Assembly (NCBI GenBank): GCA_963920525.1
Contig: OY986435.1
Span: 223,064,399-223,128,398, forward strand
Source of the DNA: Dichetophora obliterata
Taxonomy: Eukaryota > Arthropoda > Insecta > Diptera > Sciomyzidae
Reading direction: 5' to 3'
DNA: 64,000 nt
A model generated the notes under the pieces. That model made no database searches. It saw nothing but the letters and a program-made list of their open reading frames with translations, and had not been told where the DNA came from. Position numbers and translations under genes: made by a program. Numbering within the stretch: position 1 is the stretch's first letter; every line of letters starts with the position of its first letter. Shown one piece after another: positions 22,601 through 30,937 of the stretch.

Positions 22601-25600
22601 CTATAAATCATACCATATTTTTAGAATTGTCAACAAATCTTTTATTTGGAATTCTGCATGACAAAATCTGCTATTAAATCTGTTATGAAACACAACAGAA
22701 TAACAGATAAATTTTTCTGCCTTTTATCATAGCGAATTTCAATAAATAAGTCAAGCTAAATCAGATTGTTCTGTGTTTCGTTATGTTTAATTTATGAAAC
22801 AAAGACTTGGAGAACTAAAAAAAACTTTAATCCGTGTAGTTTTTTTTTAATTGCATATAAAATGTATTTTCTTTTTTTGTACAATCATTTATTATGTTTA
22901 TAATAGGTCATTCTAAATAAAAAATTATTAATATTTGTATGTGTAAAAAATGCAGCATACAAAATTATATAAATTATATCTAGAAAGGAATTTATTCTAC
23001 TTTCTGGAATTCTAGATTTTGCTGCAGCTTTGGTTTTTAATAACGATCTCGGCGTCCACCGCCCCCACTACGAAAGGTCCCTTTGGATTTATTCTACTGT
23101 ACTATTGTAGAAGTCGTTTGGTAGGATGAGCTACTTTTATCGCCACCGTGCAGCATCTTTGATGTTTCCTTTGGAATTTCCAGATATGGTTACCACCTTT
23201 GTACCCTTATCTAAATCAAAGATTACATTATAATCAGATTGTATTGTCTGAATATTTGATCCTGCGCATCCAATAATTATACATACACAATAAGAACGCA
23301 CATCTAGTTGTTCGGTAAAGTCATAATTGCGTGCACCACCACCATTTCTTTGACCACGGCGATCGCGATAATCATGCTCGTCTCTCCGTTGTTCCTTACG
23401 TTTGAAACTTGCACGGGCACCTCTGTCCCTTTCGCTACCACCTTCACCATAACTGTCCGTCCCGACTTTAATTTTAAACTTGAGCTTCTGCTATCATTGT
23501 AAATGGGCTCTGGGTCGTCCTCTTAGTCCCACATTGTTTCAAAACAAGCAATTTAATCAAAACGGACATGTTAGTTTGTAATGTTAATACACGACACTTT
23601 TTTGCTAATGCTAATTTTGCAAAAATATTTGCAATTCACACGTAAAAGCGAAAACTTCAACTTGCGTTGTTTTCTTTAATTTATTGACAGCAATCAGCTG
23701 TTTCATAACAGAAGTTAACGGAATCGTAATAGATTTTTGTTTTCGAAGATTGATAACAGAGTACCGTAAAAGATCGAAAAGCAGAATACCAATTTTAACA
23801 GATATTTTATAGTCGGCATCTTTTATGATTCATAAGAGAAAATTCTTAACAGAATAATAGATTTGGCAGAATAGGCCCAAATGCCCGAAATTTTTTCATA
23901 AAGGGTATTCACACTGACTTGGGTAGTTGGGTATGGGTAGATTGAGTACTTTTGATTATTGTGAGCACCCTAAATTGCAATTGAGTACTTTGTAGAATAG
24001 TTGTGCGCAGTGCTGCATGTTTATTTGATCTCCCCGGTTTATATAGCTGATAAGATATGAATGACAGCTGGAAGAGGGTTGCCACCAAATTTTTTGAAGC
24101 GAAAACTTCTTTAGGCGCTTTGAACGATTTTGGTAGAGGGTAAATCTTTGGTTTGCTTCATTGTCTTTTTCCGAGTAACTCTCGTCATCAAAACAGATAG
24201 CAAAGATAACAAGATAGGAAACTTAAAAAACAAGTAAGCAACCATCAATAAGATCTGCATTAGCTGCATTCCCAAGGCACTAGATCAGATCAAATCTCAG
24301 TAAAACAAAGTTAGTTCAACTTTATATCAATTTGTCATCACAGTCTTGAAACAGCTGTTTTAAGAACAATAAAAAAAGAAAACAACAATACCAAAACGCC
24401 CATTGAGCGGTGAAACGTCAAAATAGGAAAATGAATAGTTATTTAGATTTGCCAACTATGTTCGTTTTGATAAAAAATGCTTGAAACTTGGCAGCATTTT
24501 ATGATCAGAAATAGAGCTAGAAATCGAGCTGATTTTAATTTTTGTTTTTGTTTTGTCGAATAAAATAGAGCCGCGCTCTAGATCAACGACCACAGGAATG
24601 CACCTATTGATATTTGCTTTTTGTTTGACTGGCCGTGAAGTCTCCGCTTGAGATCTTGCTACCAGGCAAACAAAAAACATAGCAAGCAAAGTGCTGTTTA
24701 TTTTCCGCCGCCAATTCGGTTCATCCCCTCTAACGTTGCGCAACCGATGTGATACTGCTCTTCTCTGTTCATCGTTATAGTAGATTTGCTTCGTAATTGT
24801 TGTTGTAAATGTATTTTAGTTCAGCTACAGATCGACATATACACTGACAGAATAACAGTAAATATCCTTCATGATTTCTTTATGAAGGAACGATTTGTCA
24901 GCAGATAAACTTATTGATGGTTGCTTGCTGCCATAGTAGAATTAGACAAGGTAGTGTTAGGGCTGAATATGTTCTCTTTCTAAGTTTCTTGCTTTCATAT
25001 TGCATTCTCATTGGTTGCAGATTTTGTAGGAAATGTAAACTTCGTTTTGACAGTTTCACAGGTCACCGGCTCTCCTAACACTACCTTGCTTAATTTTTGC
25101 CATGCTTGTTGCATTTGCTGAGCACCTGGTAGCCAATATCCAAGAGCGTGTATTTGAGTTTCATGACCAACATAAAAACATTTGTAGTTTTATAAATGTC
25201 GCCAGCACATTCTCTGACTGGGACCATGGTATAATAAGTAATAGGTAGGAGTGACATTTCGTGTTTCGACTATCGAATGTCAAGCAAAAGAAAACAAAAT
25301 AGAGAACGTGTGTCACACACATTGGTCGCATTCAGAGGAGTCACCTGCTGTGAATGGATCATTTAATTGCAAAGGTTTCTCACTCAAATTTAAAAAAAAA
25401 CAGTTGCCAACTAGTGACTCCGCTGAAAGCTGCCAATGTGTGTGACACACGCACTTTATATTGTTTTCTTTTGCTTGAAATTCGATGGTCGCAGCTCGTG
25501 AGAAAATAAGTAGTTGTCAAGGCTACCTAATAATAATTTTGTCATGAGTGGGACTGCAACGTCCAAAAAATTGTTGTTTCTTATTTCAGCCTATAGTATC

Positions 25601-28600
25601 TTTTTTAAAAATATAATGCAATGATTAATGACGCAAACAGTTAAAATAATGTAAATGGAATTCAATGAAATGTATGTAAATACAAATTTTATGTATGTGT
25701 GTATTATTATGTATTTTAAGTGTAAATTAATTATTGCAATAAGTTTAATTTATATTTTTGTTTATGTTTTACTTTGTTTTTTATATTAAAACCCATAATT
25801 TAAAATATAATGAAGTGATAAAAGATGAAAATAATGTGCATTAATGATGAACCGGGTGTACGGATGAACCGAATCGGGGGCAGAAAATAAACTTATTTAA
25901 AAAAATAAATAAATTTATTTTATTTTAGCTACAGCTCTACATATACATTGAAAGAAAAAAAATTAAATATGCTTTTTGAGGATTATTTTTCATTCAATAA
26001 TGCTCCCTGTATTTTATTTTTATATCAACAATATTCAATTTAAATGTAATAATATAGTTTGGTGTAATTACAAAATAAAAATGCTATCTGAATAAAAAAT
26101 ATTTTGAAAGAAATAATCAAAGGTTGAGCGGATGAAAATATAAGATTTTTTCCGATTAGCATGAAAATTCTTATATAGCAGTAAGGCGGTCCGTGGCAGG
26201 ATAAAGTCTTCCAGGGAATACTAATATTTTCTTTTTTTTTCGAGTATTTTTTAACGTGAACTGCGCAGGATTTTATAATTTACTGCAATCCCGGGCAGAC
26301 GTTGTCCTGCCACAGACAGCCTTACTGCCATAAAGGAGTTTTCATGCCAATCGGAAAAAATAATTTTATATATCTAAACTGGCATAACTGTAGTGCGACC
26401 ACGCCAATTTTTAGTTCAGTTTCCGAAAGTAACCATGTGAACTAAAGTACCAAATTTTAGTCTGATATGACCAAAATTGTCCGAAATATAACAAATTTAT
26501 TGATTTGAGGGCGGTAAAAAGGAGTGTGGCGAAAATGTTTCCCTAAACCATCTCGTACTCGAAAAAAATCGCCTGCCAAAATTTAGCTTATATATACCTG
26601 GCGCACTTTGCTTCACTCCATACTTATCACCTGGGAATAGGGCGTAAACAAAGTTCGACCACGCCCATTTTTAGTAAAGTTCCCGTCAGTAACCATACGA
26701 CCTAAATTAATAAATTTAGCTTATACTACCCAAACTGTCTGAAATATAGTATTTTTATTGTTTTGTGGGCGGTAAAAGGGGGTGCGGCTTTTTGTATTAA
26801 CCATTAATAGCAGATATTGTAAATTAGGTGACCTTAGGTGTTATCGTTCCTGAGATCTTAAGAGACACCTCATGAACGACTTTATGTATACCTAAACATA
26901 GAAGGGCGTTAAAAGTAGGCGTGGCAACATTTATATACATAGTGACCACCACTAGGTCTCATAGCACATACACACCGAGTTTCATTGTAAAAACATGCAC
27001 AACTCAGGAATTATAATGATTTCTGAAAAGTAGGCGTAGTTATAGTTCGACCGCGCCCATTTTTGGTTAAGTTGCCGATAGTAGCCATGCAAACTCAATT
27101 ATAAAATGGTAGTCCAATACAACAGAATCCGTCTGAAATATAGCGTTTTTAGTGATTTTTGGGAGGTAATAGGGGGTGTGGCAATTTTTTTTTATTGTTC
27201 AAGATATTAGCCTTGACAACAAATGTTGTAAATTTTATGCTCTTTGGTCAATTATTGCCTATTTTTGCAAAAGGTGGTAACACATGGAAAAAGTACTCAA
27301 TTTGGCAAGAAATCAATCTACCCAAACAAGTCAGGCAGTCAGCTAGAGTAGATTGGTAGATGGGTACTTGGGTACTTGGGCACTTTATAAAAACAAAATG
27401 TACGGCATTTGCCAATCTATCCAACTACCCAAGTCAGTGTGAATACCCCTATAGTTGTAGATCGTTTTAGAAGTGATTTTGTACTTTTTAGACTCATCTT
27501 TTATATTTATTAAACAGCTTACCATATTATGATCGCTTAGTGCGTATTCAATCGAGCAAATATGGATTTGCTCAAAGTGTACAACATACAATAGAAAAAA
27601 TGTTTTCAATAGAAGCTCTCGAGGTTGGCCTAGTGACAAGTTCATGGTGAGGAGACTAGCAATAAGAGTTAAGTAATGTGTTAAACGAATGGTTTTCTGC
27701 TGGGTTCGATAAACTGTCTATGTTTGAATCTCCGGCTGCAATGCAGCAGTATGAGCCTATCTGTTGTATTTGATTCTCTAAAAGGTTAAGCAACGTGTAT
27801 GACGGACATCTCGGTGATCGGTAATATTTCATGACCATTAGGTTTTTGTTGCAAATTTTTATTGATGGTATCGTAATTCTTCTGAAATGGAAATTTGATT
27901 CATTGCATATTTCATTTACAATAACAAAGTTTAAATACATAGAAAGATAAGCCCCATAACTATCCCCTCTACAGCAGTGCAGCCTTTGGTATCCTGGAAT
28001 CGCACATATATCGGTTCTAAAATAATTAAACTTATCGATTGAACCAATGCTTCAAGCATTCAATGATATACTATTAATTAGTCTATAATTGTAACTTTAA
28101 AAAACTTTGATGGTTTTTTAAAAAGCTTTTAATATCTCACAAAAGAAATCTAAGAACTTGTTGAATATTGTTAAAACATTTTGTTAATCTGCCTTATTTC
28201 ACTTTTATAAACAAAACATTTTTTTTGCAACATGTAAAATTTACTCTACATTTATCACTATGTCTTGTGCTATCTCTATAACCAATACTTCAGTTTATTT
28301 AATAAATGCTTATCATTTTAGGAAATCTATACGCTGCATTAATTTGATGCGTGATGCAATTCAGAAGCGAAGAGTTCTAAACGGCGAAACATTTATAAAA
28401 ACTGAAGCTATACAATATGATGAAAAAGATGTCGTTCCACAGCAAGAGTCAATTAGTGACAATGCTTTTAGTTGTGGTTATTGTAATAAATCCTTCCAGC
28501 GCAAAGCTGTTCTGCTAACACATCAAAACAATTGTAGACTGAAGGACATTTTCTCCATCGACAATAATTTCTCTAATCAATCGAAAACTAAAGAATCTTT

Positions 28601-30092
28601 ACCCGAAGAGTTCGCTATTCCTTTCGACGTGTCTTTGAATGACTCCAACAAATCATCGACAGACCAAAGTAATGCATCAATCTTAAGCAGTGGAGACCTA
28701 AAAAGTGACTCCACACAGGTCAGTCCAATAAAGCAAACTATTAAAAATCAAGAAATTTCAGGTTCGCAAAGAAATGAGCAATTAGCGAAATCCAAATATA
28801 TGCCTTGTCTTTGTAAAATATGCAACAAACATTTCAGTGCTCTGAGTAATCTTCGTCGCCACATTTCGATGATTCACTACCGAACAAGAAAGTTCGCTTG
28901 CAAGCTTTGCGAATACCGTGCGTTTCGCAAGTACGATGTTATTAACCATCTTGGTCATATACACAAAATTTTGGGTGACAAGGATATGATGTCCCTAGAA
29001 TACATAGACGAACATGCGGAACCGATTTTCAGAGAAGCTTTTGATGAAGACATAATTATTGTGACTGACGATGAAAAAGCAAAATCCATGGAGGACTTAC
29101 GCATGAGATCTTGCAACGTTGAAGCGATTAGTGAAAATTTTCTGCAATCAACTTCAAACAGCGACGAATCACCAAATAAACCCAAAAATAAATACTTAAA
29201 AACTTACACAATATCTTCTGCACCTGTACAAAAATCAGCTTCGCGAAAACGACAAAAACTCAAAAGAACGATTTCTCAACAATTTGTTTCGACATTAGAC
29301 GCTCGCCACAAGCGTCCTAAGCGCAATCGCATAACTCCTGTAGAAAAGGATTTTGTCTATGATCTCTCAACTATTTTAAAGAATGAAGTGAACGAAAAGG
29401 AGCGAGAATCGGGACGTAGTATAAAAAGGCGCGATACAGTTCTGCTATCAGGCGCTCCTGAAATGAAATTGGAAGAAACGGTACTTTATAGACCGCTTAT
29501 GATTTGCTCCGCGGATTTAATCAAAGGCAGTGCTCAAAAAACTGCTGCTTTATACGTGCATCAAGGTCGAGCCGCATACTCTTCATTGCCACAGCTCCCT
29601 TCAAAACGACCTCAGGTTCGAATGCGTTATGCGGCAATCAATCGAGCAGATTTTGTTGCTTTACCTGCATCAATCGAAGCTACAGATCCTCAGAAAGAAC
29701 GACTACAAACCAAACTATTGGATGATAGTTTTTTAGCAAAGCTTTCTAAAACATCTACAGTTGATTTCAAAATGAAACCACGTCTTGCGTTGCCGCAAAG
29801 CACAATCAATTCGCTGCTTGAGAAAGTTGATCAAACATTGCAAAACCACATGAGAATTAAATCCGAAGAAGGAGAAATTATTGAATCAGTACCAACTATT
29901 AATATCAAACAAGAAATATCAATAAAAGAGATGGATGAAAAATTTTTACATGCACAGAGTTGTGAAGTCGGACCAGCTTATTCCAACTATGTAGACATTA
30001 ATCAAAATAAACGTTTTGAAATAATGCAGTGCCTGGTAGCGAACAAGCCCCAGAGCAGTGAGAGTCTGCTGCGATTAGCTTTAGAGAATTAA
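10486..30092 (+). CDS. ZNF800-like C2H2 zinc-finger protein, five exons, predicted 857 aa
   Basis: Likely a nuclear DNA- or RNA-binding protein. Predicted coding exons are 10486-10629, 10685-10843, 10893-11244, 11325-11472 and 28322-30092; all phases agree (0, 0, 1, 2). Six zinc fingers are seen: C63/C66/H79/C84, C216/C219/H232/H237, C246/C249/H262/H267, C319/C322/H335/C339, C432/C435/H448/H453 and C461/C464/H477/H482. Finger 1 (IYECNVCRNLFRCLANFMKH) and the last pair (CEYRAFRKYDVINHLGHIH) match the layout of vertebrate ZNF800, which is known to me as about 664 residues. A basic stretch (RKRQKLKRTISQ, HKRPKRNR) follows the last finger. Intron 4 is about 16.85 kb; introns 1-3 are 55, 49 and 80 nt. 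The start is the first ATG in exon 1. The family call is from memory of the human protein, and orthology is inferred. Confidence 0.8.
10685..10843 (+). CDS. ZNF800-like gene, coding exon 2 (finger 1)
   Basis: The acceptor TTTTATTGTTTCCAG is strong. The exon encodes TRSILVRECSLIYECNVCRN and the rest of a C2HC finger ending KHKRLYC, the most ZNF800-like part of the protein. The donor is CAG|GCAAGT, a GC-AG type site with otherwise perfect consensus; reading through it meets a stop within 11 codons. Confidence 0.8.
10893..11244 (+). CDS. ZNF800-like gene, coding exon 3
   Basis: The acceptor CTTATACCTTAG gives a 49-nt GC-AG intron. The exon encodes a charged linker (DGMTDKRTNGKQKM onward, rich in K, E, R, T) and ends MCDI, the first half of finger 2, at donor TGTAAGT (GT at 11245, phase 1). 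Confidence 0.75.
11325..11472 (+). CDS. ZNF800-like gene, coding exon 4 (fingers 2 and 3)
   Basis: After an 80-nt intron with acceptor ATTATTTTAG the frame reads CERKFDTKKSLKMHILKKH and then FQCPSCSLTFLKPAAVVQHL. The donor AA|GTTAGT at 11473 leaves phase 2. The exon is split from the rest of the gene by about 16.85 kb. Confidence 0.8.
11955..12135 (+). repeat. Dispersed repeat fragment, inverted copy at 19560-19722
   Basis: Shared with 19560-19722 in reverse complement: CTGCATTTTGCAGCTTTAGA, TTTTTGTAGAGCTCTATCAC and a GAATTGGCAGA block. No ends were recognised. Confidence 0.55.
12210..12300. repeat. Short palindromic relative of the 14.6/16.8 kb inverted-repeat ends
   Basis: CGCGGGTAAAATAAAAATCT, AAATTGAGAGAGCTTCTTTT and CAACAACAAATTTGTCCGTG match the outer ends of the inverted repeat at 14578-16824, folded into about 90 bp. 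It is probably a miniature form of that element. Confidence 0.55.
12305..12522 (+). repeat. Repeat family shared with 58889-59108; split by the next element
   Basis: TAGCGAACGCAGCCGACACA, ACGAACTTTTAACTTTTGCC and GCAAAAGGCTGTATCT recur at 58889-59108. The outer end (GCATAGCCAACACGTAGCG) of this family reappears inverted at 14300-14335, so the 12523-14244 element probably sits inside one copy. Confidence 0.6.
12755..12995. mobile_element. Nested copy of the GGGTATTCAC family, both ends present
   Basis: The left end GGGTATTCACGATTCAGTAC continues CTTGCCTGTGCAGTTGAGCA. The right end reads CAACTGCAGTGGCAACTGCA then CTGAATCGTAAATAACTCC, which is degraded. About 240 bp long, it is the short internally deleted form of the element at 8340-8992. 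Confidence 0.65.
13142..13251. mobile_element. 110 bp hairpin element
   Basis: TAGGCTTATTACGGTTCACA at the left and TGTGAACCGTAATAGGCCTA at the right form a near-perfect inverted repeat. ACACTGCTGTG and CACACAATAAAAGCAG lie inside. It is too small to encode anything. Confidence 0.65.
14578..16824. repeat. Large inverted repeat, arms about 0.68 kb
   Basis: The left arm 14578-15255 and right arm 16150-16824 are long reverse-complement copies (ends GACACGGACAAATTTGTTGT and ACAACAAATTTGTCCGTGTC). The spacer is about 0.9 kb. The arms read as AT-rich non-coding sequence. The spacer holds a hobo-like hAT end at 15364 and a possible short ORF around 15660-15890 with no known match. Confidence 0.75.
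15364..15383 (+). repeat. hobo-like hAT left terminus
   Basis: CAGAGATCTGCAACAAGCGC matches the hAT end at 5858. A right terminus of the same type lies at 18559-18570 (TGCAGTTCTCTG). Whether the two belong to one insertion is unclear because an arm of the large inverted repeat lies between them. Confidence 0.45.
16836..16990 (+). repeat. Two tandem units of about 70 bp
   Basis: Both units contain GAGAGTTG, AACAAACAT, GCGAATATAG or GTGAATATAG and CTGCCTGCTTCG or TTGCCTGCTTCG, followed by GATTCAGCT or GATAAAGCT. Similar words recur at 17760-17880. Confidence 0.5.
17153..17659 (-). mobile_element. MITE family C, copy 1 (inverted partner, one end short)
   Basis: It starts GCCGTGGTTATGCTAGCCAA and is the reverse complement of 17946-18452, including the GATATATGCAAACC and CCACCAATCATAGC blocks. 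The far terminus is missing about 20 bp. Confidence 0.75.
17923..18454 (+). mobile_element. MITE family C, copy 2 (both ends)
   Basis: GTGGTTATGCTAGCCAAACA at the left and TGTTTGGCTAGCATAACCAC at the right are perfect terminal inverted repeats about 530 bp apart. ATGC adjoins the termini on both sides and may be part of the repeat. No transposase is present. Confidence 0.75.
18559..18570 (+). repeat. hobo-like hAT right terminus
   Basis: TGCAGTTCTCTG followed by ATGCATAC. The same terminus followed by ATGCACAC ends the hAT element at 54833. Confidence 0.5.
18600..18740 (-). repeat. Dispersed repeat, relatives at about 56640 and 62690
   Basis: In reverse complement this reads GTGACCTTTAACCTGAAGTA, then GAGCGTTC and TTTCTTAAATGAAAGCTAAG, matching + strand blocks near 56755-56810 and 62710-62760. 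Confidence 0.55.
18741..19559. other. No recognised feature
   Basis: AT-rich intron sequence. ACAAGCCACAAACGAAACAA at 19122 and AGGCCATAAATGAAACAAAA at 19232 suggest an old tandem duplication of about 110 bp. No coding or terminal-repeat signal. Confidence 0.3.
19560..19722 (-). repeat. Dispersed repeat fragment, inverted copy of 11955-12135
   Basis: GCTCTACAAAATGTTCCTAA, AAATGCAGAAAAAG and AATTCTGCCAATTC are complements of the 12 kb copy. Confidence 0.55.
20040..20240 (-). pseudogene. LINE ORF2 C-terminal fragment
   Basis: It reads THAFGTRNRNNLVVARCNR, a stop, then RYLYAGPRAYNNLPEVIKNK. TRN, the YxGPxxYNxLP block and IK mark the C-terminus of Jockey/CR1-like ORF2. Confidence 0.75.
20290..20600. 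repeat. Degenerate ACTTACCTT-rich tandem stretch
   Basis: The words AACTTACATTTTACTTACCT, TTAACTTACATTGTACTTAC and AATTTACATCTTACTTACCT repeat every 40-45 bp. A TGTGGTGA ... TCACCACA hairpin stands at its left edge (20319-20352). Confidence 0.5.
20740..20934 (-). pseudogene. LINE RT thumb fragment
   Basis: ATVHSHLTYMTMCWAY, then MKKLQRMKNKCMEAVFGLPP and LYPSHQLYVEEFRNVLTLDR, correspond to the IHSHLxYxxxxWG, KLQRxQNK and GLPxLYPxxxLY blocks after the RT palm. An ATAT microsatellite interrupts the end. Confidence 0.75.
20935..21769. other. Unrecognised insertion or decayed LINE between RT and thumb
   Basis: About 0.8 kb without the YADD box expected here. An 80-codon ORF (21226-21468) has no family look. 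It is probably an unidentified insertion. Confidence 0.3.
21770..22466 (-). pseudogene. LINE reverse transcriptase fragment
   Basis: The minus strand reads QTGIYPAKFK, IVPIYKEGGRYK, NTVVEKLMKQKILKHLEETH, LLYNHQFGFRQRSGE and GCLFIDLQKAFKGVSDDIIV, then a degraded form of the GVPQGSVLGPLLFLLY block near 21800-21850. The first catalytic aspartate (FIDLQKAF) is kept. The YADD region has been lost, and there are several stops and frameshifts. Confidence 0.8.
22467..23877. mobile_element. 1.4 kb TIR element carrying a KH-domain gene fragment
   Basis: GGCCTATCCTGTGGAATCTT at the left and a right end reading GGCCTATTCTGCCAAATCTA in complement form the terminal repeats. Both arms are rich in TCTGTTATTCTG-like words. 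It is inserted in the minus-strand LINE. The centre is not transposase but a host-like gene fragment at 23040-23540. Confidence 0.6.
23040..23540 (-). pseudogene. Captured KH-domain RNA-binding gene fragment
   Basis: On the minus strand a start-like MWD, a stop, then EDDPEPIYNDSRSSSLKLK is followed in another frame by GSERDRGARASFKRKEQRRD, an R/D/G-rich linker, and a KH-like core: IIIGCAGSNIQTIQSDYNVI, FDLDKGTKVVTISGNSKGNI, KDA. The KH GxxG loop is GCAG here. After the KH core come stops and an R/G-rich end (WGRWTPRSLL). KH domains bind single-stranded RNA or DNA; similar KH modules occur in DEAD-box helicases of the DDX43 type, but the parent gene is not identified. Frameshifts and stops make it a pseudogene. 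Confidence 0.6.
24947..25088. mobile_element. 142 bp TIR element
   Basis: CAAGGTAGTGTTAG at the left and CTAACACTACCTTG at the right are perfect 14-bp inverted repeats. No coding capacity. Confidence 0.6.
25250..25490. repeat. Inverted repeat with arms of about 80 bp
   Basis: TCGAATGTCAAGCAAAAGAA, then ACGTGTGTCACACACATTGG on the left, is mirrored by CCAATGTGTGTGACACACGC and TTTTCTTTTGCTTGAAATTC on the right. GTGTGTCACACAC is itself palindromic. Confidence 0.7.
26390..27195. repeat. Degenerate repeats with GACCACGCCCATTTTTAG core
   Basis: Three diverged units (about 26398, 26659 and 27049) each carry GACCRCGCCMATTTTTRGTT, a TAACCATG-like word, TCYGAAATATA and a GGGAGGTAATAGGGGGTGTG-like end. 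The GGGCGTGG/CCACGCCC theme also marks 32122-33835 and 51000-51350, but the units differ. Confidence 0.5.
27449..28000 (-). pseudogene. LINE endonuclease domain fragment
   Basis: The minus strand reads YRSPRCPSYTLLNLLENQ, CIAAGDSNIDSLSNPAENHS and FNTLLNSYC, then after breaks FEQIHICSIEYALSDHNMVS and DESKKYKITSKTIYN. GDxNID and SDHNMV are the conserved ends of the AP-like endonuclease that nicks the target in LINEs. The DSN replaces the usual DFN. It ends exactly at the TIR element boundary. Confidence 0.75.
28001..28308. other. Distal end of intron 4, no recognised repeat
   Basis: AT-rich sequence leading to the exon 5 acceptor. A branch-point candidate could not be chosen with confidence. 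Confidence 0.3.
28322..30092 (+). CDS. ZNF800-like gene, coding exon 5 (fingers 4-6 and C-terminus)
   Basis: The ORF is open upstream to an ATG at 28260, but a clean acceptor at 28309-28321 and exact phase with exon 4 show that the first 21 codons are intron. It encodes a C2HC finger (FSCGYCNKSFQRKAVLLTHQ), a paired C2H2 module (CKICNKHFSALSNLRRH and FACKLCEYRAFRKYDVINH), a basic region and a long low-motif tail with an acidic piece (EEGEIIE). It ends SSESLLRLALEN. Codon use is clearly coding compared with the flanks. Confidence 0.9.
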
Positions 30093-30228
30093 ATTAAAAT
30101 CTGAGTGCAAGTATATAAAGTATAAAAAGTATGTATATAAATATACTAGTAGTATTTCTAAACTAAGAATTTTTGTAGAAAATGATTTCGTTTTTTGTTT
30201 TTAGTTTAAAATTTTATTTAATTAAGTT

Positions 30229-30234
30229 AATAAA
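30229..30234 (+). terminator. Poly(A) signal candidate for the ZNF800-like gene
   Basis: AATAAA lies 137 nt after the stop codon, just before the palindromic element at 30262. It is the first canonical hexamer downstream. Confidence 0.45.
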
Positions 30235-30261
30235 AGTATACAGCTGTATAAATATAGTATA

Positions 30262-30935
30262 CAGCTGCGAGCGAAATAATAATAGCAGTCCTCTTATATT
30301 CAGATATGTTTGGATAAATAATACTAATCTACAAATTTCTTATTCGGTAAACCCATTATCATTTCTATATGTATTTTCAGCGCTGGTTTCAAATCTGTAC
30401 TCAGTTTCCTCCTATATTGTAAAATGTTCAATATACAGGGTGTTTTACGTTTTTGGCACGTATTTAGTATTATTGATCTAGAATCTTAACTACTCACCAT
30501 AAAAAAAAATATTATTTTGTATTTTAGAAAAAAATATCAGCTTTTCAATCAATATATCATCAACCACTATCGTGTCATGTGCGGTAGCGGAGCAAAAAAT
30601 TTGAGATTATATAACGAAATATCAACAAATTTTGTATCTTTTGTCTTAGCGAAGCTGTAATCGTCCAAAGTTAGAATTTGGAAAAACTGTTGATTAAATG
30701 TTTTTCGGTAGATTTTTACCTTAAAAACAGACATTTTAAATTTGGACGATTGCAGCTCCGCTAAAACAAAAGATACAAAGTTTGTTGATATTTCGTTGGA
30801 TAATCTCAAAATGACACGATAGTGGTTGATATATTGATTGAAAAGCTGACATTTTTTCTAAAATGCTAAAGTACTAGTATTATTTATCCAAACATATCTG
30901 AATAGAGGGAACTGCTATTATTTTGTTCGCAACTG
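30262..30935. mobile_element. 674 bp full-length palindrome, Tc1/mariner-like MITE
   Basis: TA then CAGCTGCGAGCGAAATAATA and AATAGCAGT at the left; ACTGCTATTATTTTGTTCGC and AACTG then TA at the right. Both halves are reverse complements almost to the centre (about 30680), including AACCACTATCGTGTCAT and AATATCAACAAATTTTGTAT. Flanking TA (30260-30261 and 30936-30937) suits a Tc1/mariner target. It starts 170 bp after the zinc-finger stop codon. Confidence 0.8.
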
Positions 30936-30937
30936 TA

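Larger units (their letters stand above)
23903..27448. mobile_element. 3.5 kb TIR element (GGGTATTCACACTGACTTGG ends)
   Basis: GGGTATTCACACTGACTTGG plus GTAGTTGG at 23903 is matched in perfect complement by CCAACTACCC then AAGTCAGTGTGAATACCC ending 27448. Words of CTACCCAAGT type recur inside both ends. No transposase ORF was recognised. It contains two smaller inverted-repeat elements and a degenerate tandem region. The first 10 bases equal those of the element at 12755, but the rest differs. Confidence 0.75.
20040..28000 (-). mobile_element. Minus-strand Jockey/CR1-type LINE, split by two TIR elements
   Basis: Parts of ORF2 appear in the right order on the minus strand: endonuclease at 28000-27449, a short bridge, RT at 22466-21770, a thumb piece at 20934-20740 and the C-terminus at 20240-20040. 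Two TIR elements (23903-27448 and 22467-23877) lie between the endonuclease and the RT. The 30 bp between them still reads as plausible LINE protein (FMKKFRAF). The copy carries many stops and frameshifts and lies within intron 4. Confidence 0.75.
11473..28321 (+). other. Giant intron 4 of the ZNF800-like gene
   Basis: Donor GTTAGT at 11473 and acceptor CTTATCATTTTAG at 28309-28321. The last two bases of exon 4 (AA) and the first of exon 5 (G) make one lysine codon, and the frame stays open for 589 codons. The 16,849-nt intron consists largely of the mobile elements listed below. Confidence 0.75.

Noticed and set aside
24456..24743. 95-codon minus ORF with a signal-peptide-like stretch (STLLAMFFVCLVARSQA)
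   Set aside because: It is inside a TIR element, has no family look and no continuation. A hydrophobic run by chance is more likely.
28260..28321. First 21 codons of the 610-codon zinc-finger ORF
   Set aside because: A strong splice acceptor and exact phase with the exon at 11325-11472 show this stretch to be intron.
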